A DNA stretch of 7,350 bases. It comes from Lysobacteraceae bacterium (GTDB lineage Bacteria > Pseudomonadota > Gammaproteobacteria > Xanthomonadales > Wenzhouxiangellaceae). Within the stretch, counting starts at the first letter, position 1; every line of letters starts with the position of its first letter. The stretch spans positions 1 through 7,350 of the forward strand of contig JAIVHD010000133.1 in NCBI GenBank assembly GCA_020201235.1, written 5' to 3'. A program made the position numbers and the translations under genes. This document shows, piece by piece, positions 6,341-7,350 of this stretch. The notes under the pieces were generated by a model, which was given only the letters and a program-made list of their open reading frames with translations, made no database searches and was not told the DNA's origin.

Positions 6341-6374
6341 GAAAAGCACGCAACCGGATCGGGCCAGTTGCGTG
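6341..6374 (-). terminator. Rho-independent terminator of the unidentified exported-protein gene
   Basis: Read on the minus strand, CACGCAACTGG (6374-6364) pairs with CCGGTTGCGTG (6357-6347) over 11 pairs including one G-T wobble, with a 6-base loop. GCTTTTCTG follows the stem and gives a short T-run (6345-6342). It begins 65 bases after the TAA at 6439. On the plus strand the same stem has an A-C mismatch and no T-run, so the orientation is clear. It separates this gene from the membrane-protein gene downstream. Confidence 0.75.
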
Positions 6375-6438
6375 AGAATAACCGATGGGCCGGCGAAAAA
6401 AGCCAAGATGATTGGTTTTGCGGTCCATCAACCGCCGT

Positions 6439-7350
6439 TTATTTGATCAGGCTGCACACCCAGGCACCGGTGGCATCCACTTCGCATTCGGTTGCACTGC
6501 CACCGCCGCCGCCGGGGAACGTGCGTCTGACCTCGACGCCGAGACGCTCCATGCGACGAATCTGGCGCACCAGGTTGTCCTCGCCCGGCGCCTGGCCGGA
6601 AAATGCGAAGCGATCGGGTATGTCACGAGTACGGCGGGGGATCGGGTTGCCGTCCGAGTCTTGCAGCGAATCCGGCTCCACTTCCCACGACATCGTCGCG
6701 TCACTGCCAAACTCGAAAACCAGCAGGCCGGTACTTCCATCCGAAAAAAACAGCTGGACGAATACCCGGGTATCAAGCGGCACGCCGGTCAGGGCACCGA
6801 TCACGCCCCAGGCCAGTAAATACGTCTGCGAGACGGCATTTGCGAATTCAAATTCACTCTCGAACCAGGGGCCGATCTGGCTCATTTCTATCAGATTTTC
6901 GAAGCCGGTTTCGACCACACCGGGAGGGACGGAGATCGGGAATATGATCGGCGGATCGTTCGGAACGCCCATGCGCTGCAGCCGATGACTCTTCAAGTCT
7001 GTGACCTCGCGATTGGAGACCATGCACTCGTCCAGCGGCTGTGCACCACCAGCCGGGCGCAGCACGTCGCGCAGGAAAACCATCCAGTCGTTCAGTGCGT
7101 CACGATCAGCCGCCGGCAAGGCCTCGCCCGTTGCAATCACGACGCTGGATGAAGAACGCTCTTCCTGGCCACGGATCTCAAAACCCTCCGGCGTCACGGA
7201 CAGCCGAAAGGTGCTGACTTCGGCGTTCGGCACATCGAAAATCCAGACCCGGCTTCGATCGGGCAAAGACAATTGCTCACCGACAGCCACCGCACAGAGA
7301 AGCTTTCCGGACCGGGAACAGTCTTCGCAAGCAAGCGAGATTTCCTGGGT
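6439..7350 (-). CDS. Unrecognised, probably exported protein; N-terminus beyond window edge
   Basis: The minus-strand frame is open from the right edge (7350) to a TAA at 6439, giving 303 visible residues. A GTG at 7290 is possible, but the 20 codons before it are open and protein-like (Cys at visible positions 8, 11 and 19), so the true start probably lies outside the window. I do not recognise the family. The protein is acidic and beta-rich in feel, with segments such as RVWIFDVPNAEVSTFRLSV and TRVFVQLFFSDGSTGLLVFEF. Near the end comes a glycine linker (FPGGGGGS), followed by two cysteines ten residues apart in ECEVDATGAWVCSLIK, which close the protein. Paired cysteines and no membrane helix suggest an exported protein with disulfides, but the signal peptide, if any, is not visible. 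A terminator follows 65 bases after the stop. No partner gene is visible. Confidence 0.85.
   Translation of the reverse strand, partial: TQEISLACEDCSRSGKLLCAVAVGEQLSLPDRSRVWIFDVPNAEVSTFRLSVTPEGFEIRGQEERSSSSVVIATGEALPAADRDALNDWMVFLRDVLRPAGGAQPLDECMVSNREVTDLKSHRLQRMGVPNDPPIIFPISVPPGVVETGFENLIEMSQIGPWFESEFEFANAVSQTYLLAWGVIGALTGVPLDTRVFVQLFFSDGSTGLLVFEFGSDATMSWEVEPDSLQDSDGNPIPRRTRDIPDRFAFSGQAPGEDNLVRQIRRMERLGVEVRRTFPGGGGGSATECEVDATGAWVCSLIK

Noticed and set aside
6368..6988. 206-codon plus-strand open frame
   Set aside because: It runs across the minus-strand terminator and antisense to the exported-protein gene, with Ser/Arg-rich translation and no domain.
1..7350. CRISPR array, tRNA, rRNA, insertion sequence or phage signals
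   Set aside because: Reading both strands, I found no regularly spaced repeats, cloverleaf-like sequences, transposase or integrase motifs, or terminal inverted repeats.

Overview
This 7.35 kb window looks like chromosomal DNA from a GC-rich Gammaproteobacterium. The style of the large periplasmic-propeller diguanylate cyclase and the overall composition make a Xanthomonadales/Lysobacterales-type organism my best guess. That placement is inference from protein character only, because there is no rRNA or marker gene here. I see no phage, transposon, integrase, tRNA, rRNA or CRISPR array. The genes are ordinary chromosomal types, and the interest lies in details of individual genes.

Layout. 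Bases 1-775 (minus strand) carry the first 258 residues of a bacterial transglutaminase-like cysteine peptidase, cut by the left edge. A gene-poor stretch follows (776-1141) with a perfect 16-bp palindrome and a weak minus-strand terminator-like structure. Two plus-strand genes come next: a 100-residue 2-oxoglutarate/Fe(II) oxygenase-like protein (1142-1444) and a macro-domain protein (1545-2048) with a strong ribosome binding site. About 460 bases without a recognisable gene (2049-2508) contain one GC-rich hairpin. The centrepiece is a 984-residue membrane sensor (2509-5463, plus strand): signal region, about 13 two-component-regulator propeller repeats, a Y_Y_Y domain, one membrane helix, a short coiled coil and a GGDEF domain with intact active site and I-site.

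The right-hand part is on the minus strand. A small two-helix membrane protein gene (5552-6218) is broken by one extra base in a run of four. Upstream of it lie an inverted repeat overlapping a weak promoter candidate (6244-6293) and a convincing Rho-independent terminator (6341-6374). That terminator ends the last gene, an unrecognised, probably exported protein (6439 to beyond the right edge).

Functional links are loose. The sensor would raise c-di-GMP in response to an unknown periplasmic signal. The oxygenase and macro protein are neighbours on the same strand and might be co-transcribed, but nothing shows a shared pathway. The most checkable points are the single-base frameshift, the very small oxygenase, the macro domain lacking the catalytic-loop aspartate of YmdB, and the unidentified exported protein. 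I did not find a clear, previously undescribed multi-gene system.
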